Origin: Scytonema tolypothrichoides VB-61278
GTDB lineage: Bacteria > Cyanobacteriota > Cyanobacteriia > Cyanobacteriales > Nostocaceae
Reading direction: 5' to 3'
DNA: 61,258 nt
Assembly: GCF_000828085.3 (NCBI RefSeq)
Contig: NZ_JXCA02000016.1
Location: 115,098-176,355, forward strand
Under the pieces are notes generated by a model that had not been told where the DNA came from, did not search any database, and saw only the letters and a list, made by a program, of their open reading frames with translations. Each line of letters opens with the position of its first letter. The stretch's first letter is position 1. Below, piece after piece: positions 24,829 through 34,481 of this stretch. Made by a program: the position numbers and the translations under genes.

Positions 24829-25638
24829 ATGACTGCAAAAAACTCCAATATTTCCTTATCTAGTAACATCGCAGCCCTCAAAGCAGGAGAGGCTCTCAAT
24901 CATGAAGATTTGTATCAGTCTGATCTCAGAGGACTCGATTTGCAAGGAGTAAACCTACGGCAAGTAAATCTGATTGGAGCTAATCTGAGTGGGACAATTC
25001 TGTGTGAAGCAGATCTGAGTGGTGCGGATCTGCGTAAGGCTGACTTGCGGGGCGCTGATTTGAGCAATGCGAATTTGCAAGGAGCGTTTTTGCACCGGGC
25101 ATATCTTGAGAAGGCAAATTTCAGCGGGGCGAATTTGGAAGGAGTTAAACTACAAGCAGCTCGATATGACCAAGACACGATTTGGCCGGAAGGATTTACT
25201 TACAAAACCTCTGGGGCAATTGGTCCTGGTGCAAATCTCAGCGGTGCCCATCTCAACACTGCCAATTTGAGAGATGCTGATTTGAGGAATGCAAATCTGC
25301 TAGGAGCATATCTGTGTGGCGCAGATCTCACTGGAGCAAATTTACAGAATGCACGCCTGAGTGGTGCGGATTTACGGTTAGCATATTTGACAGGAGCTGA
25401 CTTACGCAATGCGCGACTGAATAATGTAGATTTACAAGGGGCAGATTTGCGAGCTAGCAACTTCACTGGTGTTGAAATTGAGTACCTTCAGAGCATTGCT
25501 GGGGCAGATTTTACTCTTGTTCAGGGATTGAGTGGGGCGATAAGAGCTATGTTACTCAGACGTTCGGCTTCAGAATTGGACGCTTGGAATTCCTTTACTC
25601 GCAGAACAACGCGTCAAAGTTTAGAAGTTGGTGAGTAG
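24829..25638 (+). CDS. pentapeptide-repeat protein
   Basis: About 269 residues from the ATG at 24829, preceded by AAGGA. An upstream in-frame start lies within the tandem repeats and is rejected. More than 25 A(D/N)LxX pentapeptides fill residues about 30-200, for example LRGADLSNANLQGAFLHRAY and LTGANLQNARLSGADLRLAY. These should form a right-handed quadrilateral beta helix. A loop near residues 105-130 (YDQDTIWPEGFTYKT) interrupts the helix; such Trp/Pro loops are common in cyanobacterial members. It is divergent from the cpcS-type lyase gene. No enzyme motif is seen; function unknown. Confidence 0.85.
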   Translation: MTAKNSNISLSSNIAALKAGEALNHEDLYQSDLRGLDLQGVNLRQVNLIGANLSGTILCEADLSGADLRKADLRGADLSNANLQGAFLHRAYLEKANFSGANLEGVKLQAARYDQDTIWPEGFTYKTSGAIGPGANLSGAHLNTANLRDADLRNANLLGAYLCGADLTGANLQNARLSGADLRLAYLTGADLRNARLNNVDLQGADLRASNFTGVEIEYLQSIAGADFTLVQGLSGAIRAMLLRRSASELDAWNSFTRRTTRQSLEVGE

Positions 25639-25650
25639 CTAAAAGCTTTA

Positions 25651-25851
25651 GTGCAACATCGAACAGCCGATTCACTATATTGCTATACATCTAGCCAGAG
25701 AGAATTCGCTAAATTTTGCGATCGCATTCAACCTTGGATGAAACGTCCTCGCCAAGTTAAGTGGTTATCTACCAGCAATCATCAAGTGCTTGCACAAGCC
25801 GGAACAATCTATCAGCCAGACCCTGTGCTATCTAATACATGCTTGGACTAG
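25651..25851 (+). CDS. small unrecognised open frame
   Basis: 66 codons from GTG, with residues RIQPWMKRPRQVKWLSTSNH and VLAQAGTIYQPDP. I do not recognise a family. It begins 12 bases after the pentapeptide gene and may be a remnant of a longer gene or a chance frame. The 25852-26069 stretch after it holds nothing that I can support. Confidence 0.25.
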   Translation: MQHRTADSLYCYTSSQREFAKFCDRIQPWMKRPRQVKWLSTSNHQVLAQAGTIYQPDPVLSNTCLD

Positions 25852-26069
25852 ACGATTTTACGATCAACGCGGCAGTAAATAAGTCTGATGCACAAAATCG
25901 ATTTTTATCAATGCGTAAGTTTTCTTGAAAATGGTGAATCTGTATTTATACAATTGACCTCTGGTGAAAAACAATGTAGAGACAGTACTGTACGGTCAAG
26001 ACAGGGGTTTCACATAACGCATAATTAATTTCTGGAGATGTCTAATATCTACAATAACAGAGGAGAGCA

Positions 26070-26747
26070 ATGGCAACTTTTGAAGTTATAGAACAAGAAG
26101 GATTGCGCTTAGTCAAGGTTATTTTGCAAAACGAAACCGTGAAAACTGAGTCTGGTGCTTTGTACTATATGCGTGGCAAGATTACTATGCAATCTAAAGC
26201 ACCAACAGCCGGTAGTTTTTTAAAATCTCTAGCAACAGGTGAAAATATTTTTCGACCTACTTATACAGGAACAGGTGAATTATATTTGGAGCCTTCTTTA
26301 TCTGGATTTCACATCATGGAATTAAACGGTACTGAATGGATTTTAGATAGAGGAGCATACTGGGCAAGTGATGGTTCTGTAGAAGTTACTGTTGAGAGAA
26401 ATAAATTATTTTCTGGTTTAATCGGTGGCGAAGGTTTGTTTCAAACTAAAGTCAAAGGTAGAGGTAAAGTGGTCATGGTAGCGCAAGGACCTGTAGAAGA
26501 GGTACATTTGCAAAATGACCGTTTAGTTGTGGATGGTAATTTTGCCATTGCTCGTACAAACACCCTAAATTATCGAGTTGAAAAAGCCACTAAGTCTATT
26601 TTCGGTTCGATGACTTCGGGTGAGTTTTTAGTCAATACTTTTGAGGGAACTGGTACTGTGTTACTTGCTCCTGTTCCTTATTGGGGAGTGATGTTGCTGC
26701 GTCAGATGAACTTAGGGCGTCCGACGAATACTTCTGCTTCAGAATAA
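26070..26747 (+). CDS. AIM24 family protein
   Basis: A 225-residue all-beta protein of the AIM24 (DUF124) family. Conserved features are the N-terminal VKTESGALYYMRGKITMQSK, the glycine-rich TGTGELYLEPSLSGFHIMEL, the motif LNGTEWILDRGAYWASDGSV and the C-terminal GTVLLAPVPYWGVMLL. GAGGAG lies a few bases before the ATG. Bacterial members are of uncertain function; the eukaryotic name comes from a mitochondrial biogenesis factor. It appears to be a single-gene unit. Confidence 0.85.
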   Translation: MATFEVIEQEGLRLVKVILQNETVKTESGALYYMRGKITMQSKAPTAGSFLKSLATGENIFRPTYTGTGELYLEPSLSGFHIMELNGTEWILDRGAYWASDGSVEVTVERNKLFSGLIGGEGLFQTKVKGRGKVVMVAQGPVEEVHLQNDRLVVDGNFAIARTNTLNYRVEKATKSIFGSMTSGEFLVNTFEGTGTVLLAPVPYWGVMLLRQMNLGRPTNTSASE

Positions 26748-26760
26748 TTGTTTATATTTT

Positions 26761-26880
26761 CTCGTTCCTTGTCTCTGGCAAGGAATGCATAAGTTGAGGC
26801 TCTGCCTCAATATATCAATATAATTGTTGGGAGACAGAGTCTCCTGTAGTGCATTTCTATGCAGAGCATAGGTACGAGAG
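26761..26880. repeat. imperfect palindromic intergenic repeat
   Basis: CTCGTTCC near 26761 and GGTACGAG near 26871-26878 face each other, and inner GAGGCTCTGCCTC and GCAGAGCATAGG units resemble the abundant cyanobacterial intergenic repeat built on AGGCAGAGCCT. No gene lies in this gap. Confidence 0.6.
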
Positions 26881-26917
26881 ATAGGAACGTAGAGAATAAC
26901 ACAATACCATAACAACA

Positions 26918-27883
26918 ATGACTCATCATATTCTTAAAGCTACTAAGGAAACTGTGCATTTAGGTGGGTTTTCTCATCTTTTAGAACCAGCACTGATTGT
27001 TGACTCTGGCGATACAGTTGATGTAGAAACATACACTGGTTACTACGTTCACGACAAAGCACCACCGGAGTTTCTCACACCTGCATTTCTTGATATTTGC
27101 CAAAATCTTCCTCCAAAACGCAAAGTTGCAGCAGGACCACATTTACTGACAGGACCAATTTATGTGCAAGGTGCTGAACCTGGAGATGTTTTGGAAGTGA
27201 AACTAGAAGCAATAACACCGAGTTTACCTGTTGGCTTCAATGCGATTCGCACAGGTTGGGGAGCATTACCACATCAGTTTCATCAACCAGCTTTGAGATT
27301 TATTCCTCTTGATTTAAAAGATAATATTACAGAATTTCCAATTGGTAGCGGTATTAAAATTCCTCTAAAACCCTTTTTTGGTATTCTGGGTGTCGCAACT
27401 ACGGAAACATCCCGAAACTCAATTCCTCCTGGTGATTATGGTGGTAATATTGATAACCAGGAACTCCAAGCTGGGACTAAGATTTTTCTGCCAATTTTTG
27501 TTCCTGGCGCTTTATTTTCTATTGGTGATGGACATTCAGTACAGGGAGACGGGGAAGTTAATGTTACTGCAATTGAGACTTCTATGAACGGCACGATTCA
27601 GTTAAAAATTCGCAAGGATTTACAATTGACAATGCCGATTGCCGAAACTCCTACAGACATCATCACAATGGGGTTTGGTCAAACATTAGATGAAGCTTTG
27701 GAATCGGCTTTAAAAAATATGATTGATTTTTTAGAACGCTTCGTCAATTTGTCAGCGGAAGATGCTTATGTTTTGTGTAGTTTAGCTGTGAATTTTCGCA
27801 TCACTCAAGTTGTCAATAGTCCACAAAAAGGTGTTCATGGAATGTTATCAAAGTCAATTTTACCTAAAGCAATTGAACTATAG
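26918..27883 (+). CDS. acetamidase/formamidase family protein
   Basis: A 321-residue amidohydrolase of the formamidase/acetamidase family, which releases ammonia from short amides. Typical stretches are ALIVDSGDTVDVETYTGYYV, LTGPIYVQGAEPGDVLEVKL, the PGDYGGNIDNQEL motif and FSIGDGHSVQGDGEV, where the Asp/His residues near GDGHxxQGDGE lie in the active site. Length and order are normal for the family. The substrate cannot be told from sequence. It is not clearly in an operon. Confidence 0.88.
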   Translation: MTHHILKATKETVHLGGFSHLLEPALIVDSGDTVDVETYTGYYVHDKAPPEFLTPAFLDICQNLPPKRKVAAGPHLLTGPIYVQGAEPGDVLEVKLEAITPSLPVGFNAIRTGWGALPHQFHQPALRFIPLDLKDNITEFPIGSGIKIPLKPFFGILGVATTETSRNSIPPGDYGGNIDNQELQAGTKIFLPIFVPGALFSIGDGHSVQGDGEVNVTAIETSMNGTIQLKIRKDLQLTMPIAETPTDIITMGFGQTLDEALESALKNMIDFLERFVNLSAEDAYVLCSLAVNFRITQVVNSPQKGVHGMLSKSILPKAIEL

Positions 27884-28118
27884 GAATCCTATTTGATTTG
27901 TGAATATGGTTTCTAATGAACACGGTTACCCAAGAAACAGGTGTTTGACGGGGCGACAAGTGCCCCGAGATTTGGGTGACTTAATAATTAGACCGAATTA
28001 TGGTCGAAAAAGATAGGTCACTAATTCTTCACAAAACCAATAAGATTGAAAGTGCTACTATGATTGTGCCAAATACACTTAGAAAATCAACTAGCACGTT
28101 CTGAATACGAGAACAGAA

Positions 28119-28928
28119 CTACTTTGTCTTTCCAAGCATCATAGTCTCGACTAAAGACCGCCATAGGTTGTCGGGAAGAATTGTGTGCAGGAGAAAAAAA
28201 ACCTCACCATAAGGAGAATAACGCAGTCTTTGCGAGCGATCATTTGCTGCTCGATAAATTGTTTTGGCAACACCTTCAGGTTCTGGCAGAGAATCATTTA
28301 GCTTCTGATTGAAGTCTCTGACTTGATTGACCATACGTGTGTAAGCAGGATGATTTGCCCAAATGATGCCACGATTAATAAAATTTGTCTTGATGCCACC
28401 AGGCTCAATAATTTTTACACGAATCCCAAACGGTTTTAGCTCATAGCGTAGAGACTCAGACAGTCCCTCGACAGCCCATTTGGTTGCATGATAAGAGGAC
28501 ACGAGAGGGAAAGCGAGACGACCACCAATCGAAGCAACATTAATGATTGTGCCTCCGCCCTGATTCCGCAAAACAGGAAGAACTTTTTGAATGGTCGATA
28601 TAAGCCCAAAAACATTGGTTTGGAACTGGTGGTCTAACTGCTCCGATGTCACCCCTTCAAGCGGACCCATGAGCGCATATCCGGCATTATTAACTAACAC
28701 ATCAATTTGTCCGAAATGCTCTAACGTCTGACGGATTGCCGAATTGATTGTCTCTGGATCTGTGACATCCAGATAAGGACAAATGATGCTCTTTGCCTTA
28801 GTCCAATCACCCGCCTTTTGGGGCGTTCGCATAGTTGCTGCAACGTTCCAACCTTTCTCAAGGAAATACTTTGCTGTTGCTTCACCAATCCCACTCGAAG
28901 CACCCGTAATCAAAACAGTCTTACTCAT
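28119..28928 (-). CDS. SDR-family oxidoreductase
   Basis: A 269-residue classical short-chain dehydrogenase/reductase. The cofactor motif TGASSGIG lies at residues 8-15. The NNAG motif appears near residue 85, the catalytic Ser in NVASIGG, and YHATK carries the catalytic Tyr and Lys. The C-terminal part (IKTNFINRGIIWANHPAYTR) sets substrate specificity, which is unknown. It is divergent from a MerR regulator over a perfect palindrome, so it is probably the MerR target, perhaps induced by a reactive aldehyde or another toxicant. Confidence 0.9.
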   Translation of the reverse strand: MSKTVLITGASSGIGEATAKYFLEKGWNVAATMRTPQKAGDWTKAKSIICPYLDVTDPETINSAIRQTLEHFGQIDVLVNNAGYALMGPLEGVTSEQLDHQFQTNVFGLISTIQKVLPVLRNQGGGTIINVASIGGRLAFPLVSSYHATKWAVEGLSESLRYELKPFGIRVKIIEPGGIKTNFINRGIIWANHPAYTRMVNQVRDFNQKLNDSLPEPEGVAKTIYRAANDRSQRLRYSPYGEVFFLLHTILPDNLWRSLVETMMLGKTK

Positions 28929-28964
28929 AATTGACTTCCACAGATTTAAACATTGCTACATGAA

Positions 28965-28996
28965 AGCCTAAACTGTGGAGTATACTCCACAGTCAA
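28965..28996 (-). promoter_or_regulatory. MerR-type operator-promoter of the SDR gene
   Basis: Positions 28972-28993 are a perfect 22-bp palindrome with half-site ACTGTGGAGTA. On the minus strand a -35 TTGACT (28991-28996) and a -10-like TAGGCT (28965-28970) flank it with a 20-base spacer. Long spacers of 19-20 bases with a central palindrome are the hallmark of MerR-activated promoters. Confidence 0.85.
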
Positions 28997-29025
28997 GTGG
29001 GATTTGAAAGTCTTGGGTGAATGCG

Positions 29026-29448
29026 ATGTTAATTGGCGAACTTTCCAAAAAAACGGGATTGTCAAAAGATACAATCCGTTTTTACGAAAAAATGGGGCTA
29101 ATTGCTGCAAGTGATAGGCAGGCAGGAACAAGGTCATATAAGGAATTTGGCGCAGAGACGGTAGAACGTCTGCGGCTGATTCATCAAGGTAAAGGATTAG
29201 GGTTTACGCTCAATGAGATTAAACAGCTCATTGATGAATGGGGAAGTGACACGATCCCTAAAACTGAGCAAATACGGATTATTGAGCGCAAGCTTGAAGA
29301 AATTGCTAAAAAGATGCAACAACTAGAAGCAATCAAAACTTACCTAGCTGCCAAACTCAGTGGGCTGAAGCAGGAAGTAAATGCAGATACTCCATCAACG
29401 ACCTCAAAAAACTCTCCCACAGATAACATCAAGGTAACTTCACCGTAA
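29026..29448 (+). CDS. MerR-family transcriptional regulator
   Basis: About 140 residues from the ATG at 29026 (MLIGELSKKTGLSKDTIRFY); a GTG at 29017 would add three. The winged helix-turn-helix occupies residues 1-70 (IRFYEKMGLI, RSYKEFGAETVERLRLIHQG), followed by a dimerisation coiled coil (IIERKLEEIAKKMQQLEAIK). The C-terminal tail is Ser/Thr-rich and has no cysteine metal-binding motif, so it is not an obvious metal sensor. It is divergent from the SDR gene over the palindrome at 28972-28993. Confidence 0.9.
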   Translation: MLIGELSKKTGLSKDTIRFYEKMGLIAASDRQAGTRSYKEFGAETVERLRLIHQGKGLGFTLNEIKQLIDEWGSDTIPKTEQIRIIERKLEEIAKKMQQLEAIKTYLAAKLSGLKQEVNADTPSTTSKNSPTDNIKVTSP

Positions 29449-29516
29449 ACGCTGAAACAATGTTGTGAAAATATACACACATGCTAACAGCCAATTTGAC
29501 TTCCAAGGCAGGGGTA

Positions 29517-30497
29517 CTAGTTCCCCATGTAAGTTTTCTCCAGCAACTTGACACTGGCATAAATAGCATCAATGTGAGGAGTGGGAGTTTGCGTTAGTCT
29601 TCCCAGTTCTGCAACAGCGCCGACGATCGCATCCACTTCTGTCGGACGACACGCTTCAATATCCTGCAGCATCGAAGTTTTGTGAGCACCAACTTTTTGG
29701 GCACCGTCAATTCGCTGATCCAAGGTGATGCCAAAATCAATTCCTAGCTTTTGGGCGATCGCCTGTGCTTCGCTCATCATCTGTTTTGCTAGTTCGCGAG
29801 TCAAAGGGTATTGGCAAATATGATCGAGTGTTGCACCAGTCAAGGCGCTAATGGGATTAAACGCTACGTTCCCCCACAACTTCACCCACAGATCCGTGCG
29901 GATTTGAGTGCGTATGGGTGCTTTCAAACCTGCTGACTTCAAAGCTTGCGCTAACAACTGAATTCGTTCGGTTTTAGAAGCATCGATTTCACCCAAACTG
30001 AAGCGATCGCCTTCAATATGTTTAATCACACCCGGTTCAACTATCTCAGTTGCTGGGTAAACAACACAACCAATCACGCGCTCAGCGCCAATATGAGCTT
30101 CAATTGTACCATCTGGATCAACAGATTGAATTGAAGTTCCTTCATACTCGCCGCCGTGCTTGCGAAAGTACCACCAGGGAATGCCATTTTGAGCTGTCAC
30201 TACCATTGTTTCTGGTTTGTAGAGAGAGGGGAGATTGGGGGCGATCGCCGCCACACTCGTAGTCTTGACAGCCAAAATCACCACATCCTGAGGTTCGGCT
30301 TGACTGATATCACTAGTTGCCAAACTTGGAGTAGCTATGTGGGTTGAGCCATCTGCCATAATCAGTTTTAGCCCATTTTTTTGAATTGCTTCTAAATGAG
30401 CACCACGAGCAATCAGCGTCACCTCATTGCCAGAGAGGGCTAACTTTGCTCCTAAGTAACCACCAATAGCACCCGCGCCAACAATACAGATTTTCAT
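29517..30497 (-). CDS. panE: 2-dehydropantoate 2-reductase
   Basis: About 326 residues from the ATG at 30497 (MKICIVGAGAIGGYLGAKLA); a longer frame to 30596 adds a low-quality N-terminus without a ribosome site. It reduces ketopantoate to pantoate for coenzyme A synthesis with NADPH. The Rossmann GAGAIGG motif is at the start. The second domain has the conserved Lys-containing LWVKLWGNVAFNPISALTGA and the EVDAIVGAVAELG segment. KPR-family proteins are often paralogous, so the in vivo substrate may differ. Confidence 0.85.
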   Translation of the reverse strand: MKICIVGAGAIGGYLGAKLALSGNEVTLIARGAHLEAIQKNGLKLIMADGSTHIATPSLATSDISQAEPQDVVILAVKTTSVAAIAPNLPSLYKPETMVVTAQNGIPWWYFRKHGGEYEGTSIQSVDPDGTIEAHIGAERVIGCVVYPATEIVEPGVIKHIEGDRFSLGEIDASKTERIQLLAQALKSAGLKAPIRTQIRTDLWVKLWGNVAFNPISALTGATLDHICQYPLTRELAKQMMSEAQAIAQKLGIDFGITLDQRIDGAQKVGAHKTSMLQDIEACRPTEVDAIVGAVAELGRLTQTPTPHIDAIYASVKLLEKTYMGN

Positions 30498-30657
30498 GAT
30501 CACTCTTGCCAAAGTATTTTTTTTATAACGAACCACGAAGGGCACGAAGTACACGAAGAAAAGAGAGGAAGAAATCACCAAACAAGGTTTAACCAAGTTT
30601 GGGTAAGTATTTTGAAGCAGAAGAAGATTTCACGAATAAATTAGGATTGCTATATGT

Positions 30658-32199
30658 TTATCTGTGTTCAGTCTCTAGCTTAAGCAACTTCGCCATATTC
30701 AACCGTTGCAACTTCCCTGTCGCCCCACGGGGTAGTTCATCTAAAATGTGAATTTGTTTTGGGACTTTGAAGTCTGCCAATAGAGTTGCACAGTAAGCCA
30801 AGAGTTCCTTTTCGCTGGTTTCACCCTTAAGGACGACAGCTGCGTGAATATCTTCTCCCAAGGATTTATGGGGTACAGCAAAGGCAAGGGCTTCAGCAAC
30901 TCCAGGATGACGCAGCAGTATATCATCGACTTCTAGTGGAGAAATTTTCTCACCGCCTCGGTTAATTAATTCCTTAATCCGTCCAGTCAGGCGGAGATAG
31001 CCGTCAGCATCGAGTGTCCCCTGATCGCCAGTACGAAACCAACCGTTCACAAAAGCAGTCGCATTCGCTTGTGGGTTATTCTCGTAGCCATCGATCACAT
31101 TTGGTCCTTTTACCACAACTTCACCCAAGCTTCCTTGAGGAAGTAAATTGCCTTCTTCGTCCATAATACCGACTTCCACACCAAAGCCGTAGCCAACTGT
31201 GCCCGGTTTACGTACTTTGGGTGGTAGTGGATTAGTCGCCATTAAGTGAGCAGCTTCGGTCATGCTGTAAGATTCTATGACAGGAGCATTGAGTGTTGCT
31301 TCCATTTGTTCGATAATGACAGGGGGAAGGGGAGCACTGCTAGAGCGAATGAAGCGGAAAGGGTTTGCTTTGACAATGGCTTCGTTGCGGCTTGCTCGTG
31401 CGAGAATTGTTTGATGCATGGTGGGTGCAGCCGAGTACCAAGTGGGTTTATAAGTTTCTACTAGTTTCCAGAAACTTAGGGCATTGAAACCATCGGGTAT
31501 GACGAGCGTTCCGCCAGATGCCAGAGTCGCCAGCATACACCCTACCAGTCCGTGAATGTGGAACAAAGGCATAAAACAGAGTGTTTTGTCAACTGCCGAG
31601 AGGGAGTATGCACCGATAATATTGTTAGCAGAAGCAATCAAGTTACGATGCCGAATCGGGACTCGCTTGGGACGACTGGTCGTACCGCTGGTGTGCAGAA
31701 TCATCGCCACATCGTCGGAGTCGGGAAAGTCTTGATTGTCCAAGGATTTCTCTTCCCCAGAAGCTGGTTTCACTAATTCAAAGCTTAATGTGCCGTTCTC
31801 GTTAACTCTAGCGTGAATGTGTATCATGTCGGGTGTGGCAGCAGCAATTGCAGCTTCTGGCACGTCAGGCAGCGTAATTAGTGCTTTCGCCTGAGTATCT
31901 TCGTAGTAGAAGGCAAATTCTTCTTGCTTGTATTTTGGATTGAGTGGTGCTGCAGTACCACATAAAGCAGCAGCAAGAAAGGTGAGTACCATAGGTACCC
32001 CGTTTGACATAGCAATGGCGATACGATCTGCGCGGAGCGCAGCAGCAAAGCTATCGCCCCGTTGCAAACCAAAACTGTTAAGTTGGGATACCAGTTCGAC
32101 AATGTTTTCACGCAGTTGCTTGTAGGTAAGTGCTGATCCCTCAGGTGCAACTAGCGCCTGATGATTGTCTTCTCCTGCTAAAAGCTCAAATATGTTCAT
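30658..32199 (-). CDS. AMP-forming acyl-CoA synthetase (oxalate-CoA ligase-like)
   Basis: A 513-residue ANL-superfamily ligase. Motifs are the AMP-binding loop ILHTSGTTSRPKRVP, the SYSMTEAAHLMA aromatic/threonine segment, WFRTGDQG, GRIKELINRGGEKISP, and a C-terminal catalytic Lys in PRGATGKLQR. Overall it resembles the Pcs60/AAE3 oxalate-CoA ligase branch. At residues about 50-58 the peptide SFAAALRAD comes from a 27-base small repeat (32026-32052) inserted in frame. It lies close to a KPR-family gene on the same strand, but a joint pathway is not evident. Confidence 0.85.
   Translation of the reverse strand: MNIFELLAGEDNHQALVAPEGSALTYKQLRENIVELVSQLNSFGLQRGDSFAAALRADRIAIAMSNGVPMVLTFLAAALCGTAAPLNPKYKQEEFAFYYEDTQAKALITLPDVPEAAIAAATPDMIHIHARVNENGTLSFELVKPASGEEKSLDNQDFPDSDDVAMILHTSGTTSRPKRVPIRHRNLIASANNIIGAYSLSAVDKTLCFMPLFHIHGLVGCMLATLASGGTLVIPDGFNALSFWKLVETYKPTWYSAAPTMHQTILARASRNEAIVKANPFRFIRSSSAPLPPVIIEQMEATLNAPVIESYSMTEAAHLMATNPLPPKVRKPGTVGYGFGVEVGIMDEEGNLLPQGSLGEVVVKGPNVIDGYENNPQANATAFVNGWFRTGDQGTLDADGYLRLTGRIKELINRGGEKISPLEVDDILLRHPGVAEALAFAVPHKSLGEDIHAAVVLKGETSEKELLAYCATLLADFKVPKQIHILDELPRGATGKLQRLNMAKLLKLETEHR
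32026..32052 (-). repeat. 27-base small dispersed repeat in frame in the CoA ligase gene
   Basis: On the minus strand AGCTTTGCTGCTGCGC... ends ...GCGCAGAT and is preceded by another GAT. It encodes SFAAALRAD. Removing it restores the family-typical GDRIAIAMSNG. A partner copy of the same length lies at 61083-61109. Confidence 0.78.
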
Positions 32200-32629
32200 A
32201 TTCTCTGAAATTTCATCAAATTTAATGAAAGTTGACTGTATGCTTCGTTGCTACAACTGGCTGACGTGAGTAGAATTTGTGGTACTACGGGAGACGATAC
32301 GACAGTATTCTGGGGGAATGCTTAAGTACAGGCAATCGCCCACCTGGTAGCTCATAGTCGGTGACGTGACGACGCTGAGTGTAACCGAGGTCTTATCTAT
32401 GCGAATTTTATATTCTCTATATTCTCCAAAATATTGGCAATGTTCAATACAAGCAGTAAAACAGACGTTTAGAGAAGAAAGGCTAAACGTGAATTTTGGT
32501 GAATTTGCCCAAATATGAGAGTGAGTATTTTTGCATGGATTTTGGCGTTTACCCTAGAGGGTAGGAAACCTTGTGGTTAACTTTGCCAACAAGCAATTAT
32601 GATTTCGCAAGAATAAGGTATTAGTTTTA
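32200..32629. other. gap without a recognisable gene
   Basis: 430 bases between the divergent CoA ligase and DUF3352 genes. I see no RNA gene, repeat element or clear promoter. A CCCTAGAGGG palindrome is present near 32553-32562. Confidence 0.5.
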
Positions 32630-34357
32630 ATGGCACTACCCCTTGTGTCTAATTCGATGAAGAAAAAAAAGAAACCGTCTCTGGTACTAACGCTCTCGTT
32701 TGCGGGATTTTTAATTTGTGGAGGGAGTGTAGCGTACTGGCTGTTAACTCAGGGAAACTCATCATCTAAAGATTTACTACCAGGTGCGAATATTATTCCC
32801 CAAGATGCGCTATTTGCAGTTTCTCTAAGCACGGATCCAGGACAATGGCAGAAATTACGAGAGTTTGGCACAAAAGAAACTCAAAGCTTATTGGATAAAA
32901 ATTTAGTGCAGTTGCGCGATCGCTTCTTGACCAATAATGGTTACGACTTCCAAAAAGATATCAGTCCTTGGGTCGGCGATCAAGTCACAATCGCAGTTCT
33001 CGCCCCAAACGTCAGTAAACCAGTATCAAAGCCGATTGCAACTAATGTAGAAGCAACGACCAACGAACAGTCAATGGTGATGGTTCTGCCAGTCAAGAAT
33101 CTAGAAAAAGCGAACAACATTTTAGCACAACCCAAAGCCGCTAAAGGTGGTAAATGGATTGACCGCACTTACGAAAATATTGTCATTAAAGAAACTGAAG
33201 GGCAAGTGGGAGAAAAATTGTCAGCAGCCCTATTGGACAAACGTTTTCTCGTCATCACCGATAATTCCAAAACCACAGAACGGGCAATTGACGCATACAA
33301 AGGTCAATCATCCCTAGCAACAAGTCCGGGTTTTGCAGAGAATCTGCCAAAAATTTCTCATAACCAACCCTTTGGTCAATTCTATGTGAATGTGCCTTAC
33401 TCTGCTAGGATAGCCGCTAAATCTCCAAACCGTCCTTTGCCTGCTCAAGTTTTGAGTCAACTTCAGAATAACCAAGGTATTGCAGGGACGATGACTTTGG
33501 AGTCACAAGGAATTAGGTTAAAAAGTGTTTCTTGGCTAAATCCGACTAGCCCCCGCGTGCTAACAGTGGAAAATAAAGCAGGGAACATGCAAAACCGCTT
33601 GCCAACAGAAACTTTAATGATGCTGTCTGGCGGAAACTTACAGCAGTTTTGGGCTGATTATGTCTCAACTTCCCAAGGAAATCCCTCTGCACCAATGATG
33701 CCAGAACAACTGCGCAGTGGTGTCAAATCCCTCACAAATCTTGATTTAGAGCGAGATTTGCTCTCATGGATGAGAAGAGAGTTTTCTGTCTCAGTGATTC
33801 CAAATACTCCTAAACAAGGTATGGCAGACGATTTTCGTGCTGCTTTGGTTTTTATGGTACAGGCGAGCGATCGCACCCGTGCTGAAACCGCCCTCAAGCA
33901 GCTTGATGACGTCATGAAAAATCAATACCAGTTCCAGGTACAATACACAACAGTTGATGGTAAACCTGTTGTCAACTGGCTCGGACCTTTTGGAACTTTG
34001 ACAGCTAGTCATGGTTGGTTAGATGATGATGTCGCTTTCTTGGCGGTTGGTGCGCCTGTCACTGATAAAATAGTTCCTAGACCAAATAACACTTTAGGCA
34101 GTAGTGGGCTATTCCAGGACACAGTCCCACGAGAACCACTACCTACAAATGCTCAGTTTTTCTTGGATGTAGAACGTACGGCGAAAAATTTCCCCCTACC
34201 AATCTTCTTGCCTGATCAACAAATTTTGTTACAAGCAACACGCTCAATAGGAGTGACAGGTGCTGTCAGTGATAGCCGCAGTAGTCGCTACGACATTTTT
34301 CTATCACTTCAAAAAGCTGGAAAACCAGATCCTTTACCAAGTCCCACAAATAAATGA
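32630..34357 (+). CDS. DUF3352 domain protein, membrane-anchored
   Basis: A 575-residue protein that I recognise as DUF3352, common in cyanobacteria and of unknown function. A Lys-rich N-terminus and one membrane helix (LVLTLSFAGFLICGGSVAYW, about residues 17-38) anchor it, with the rest outside the cytoplasm. The domain begins IIPQDALFAVSLSTDPGQWQ and contains ISPWVGDQVTIAVLAP and a repeated layout in the second half (MMLSGGNLQQFWADYVSTSQ). It lies 124 bases upstream of ccsA/ccsB on the same strand, but a hairpin lies in between. Confidence 0.8.
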   Translation: MALPLVSNSMKKKKKPSLVLTLSFAGFLICGGSVAYWLLTQGNSSSKDLLPGANIIPQDALFAVSLSTDPGQWQKLREFGTKETQSLLDKNLVQLRDRFLTNNGYDFQKDISPWVGDQVTIAVLAPNVSKPVSKPIATNVEATTNEQSMVMVLPVKNLEKANNILAQPKAAKGGKWIDRTYENIVIKETEGQVGEKLSAALLDKRFLVITDNSKTTERAIDAYKGQSSLATSPGFAENLPKISHNQPFGQFYVNVPYSARIAAKSPNRPLPAQVLSQLQNNQGIAGTMTLESQGIRLKSVSWLNPTSPRVLTVENKAGNMQNRLPTETLMMLSGGNLQQFWADYVSTSQGNPSAPMMPEQLRSGVKSLTNLDLERDLLSWMRREFSVSVIPNTPKQGMADDFRAALVFMVQASDRTRAETALKQLDDVMKNQYQFQVQYTTVDGKPVVNWLGPFGTLTASHGWLDDDVAFLAVGAPVTDKIVPRPNNTLGSSGLFQDTVPREPLPTNAQFFLDVERTAKNFPLPIFLPDQQILLQATRSIGVTGAVSDSRSSRYDIFLSLQKAGKPDPLPSPTNK

Positions 34358-34400
34358 TGAATCATGAAATTTTTAGCATTAATGATTCATAATTCATCAT
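34354..34400 (+). terminator. hairpin after the DUF3352 gene
   Basis: ATGATGAAT (34354-34362) pairs with ATTCATCAT (34392-34400), with further inner pairing of CATGAA / TTCAT. It starts at the stop codon. There is no strong T-run on the downstream side. Confidence 0.5.
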
Positions 34401-34481
34401 TTATAACTCCTATCTGTCTTAAAACAGATAGGATCGTAACAATCGAAATCCATAACATATTGACTGGAGATAAAGTTAATT

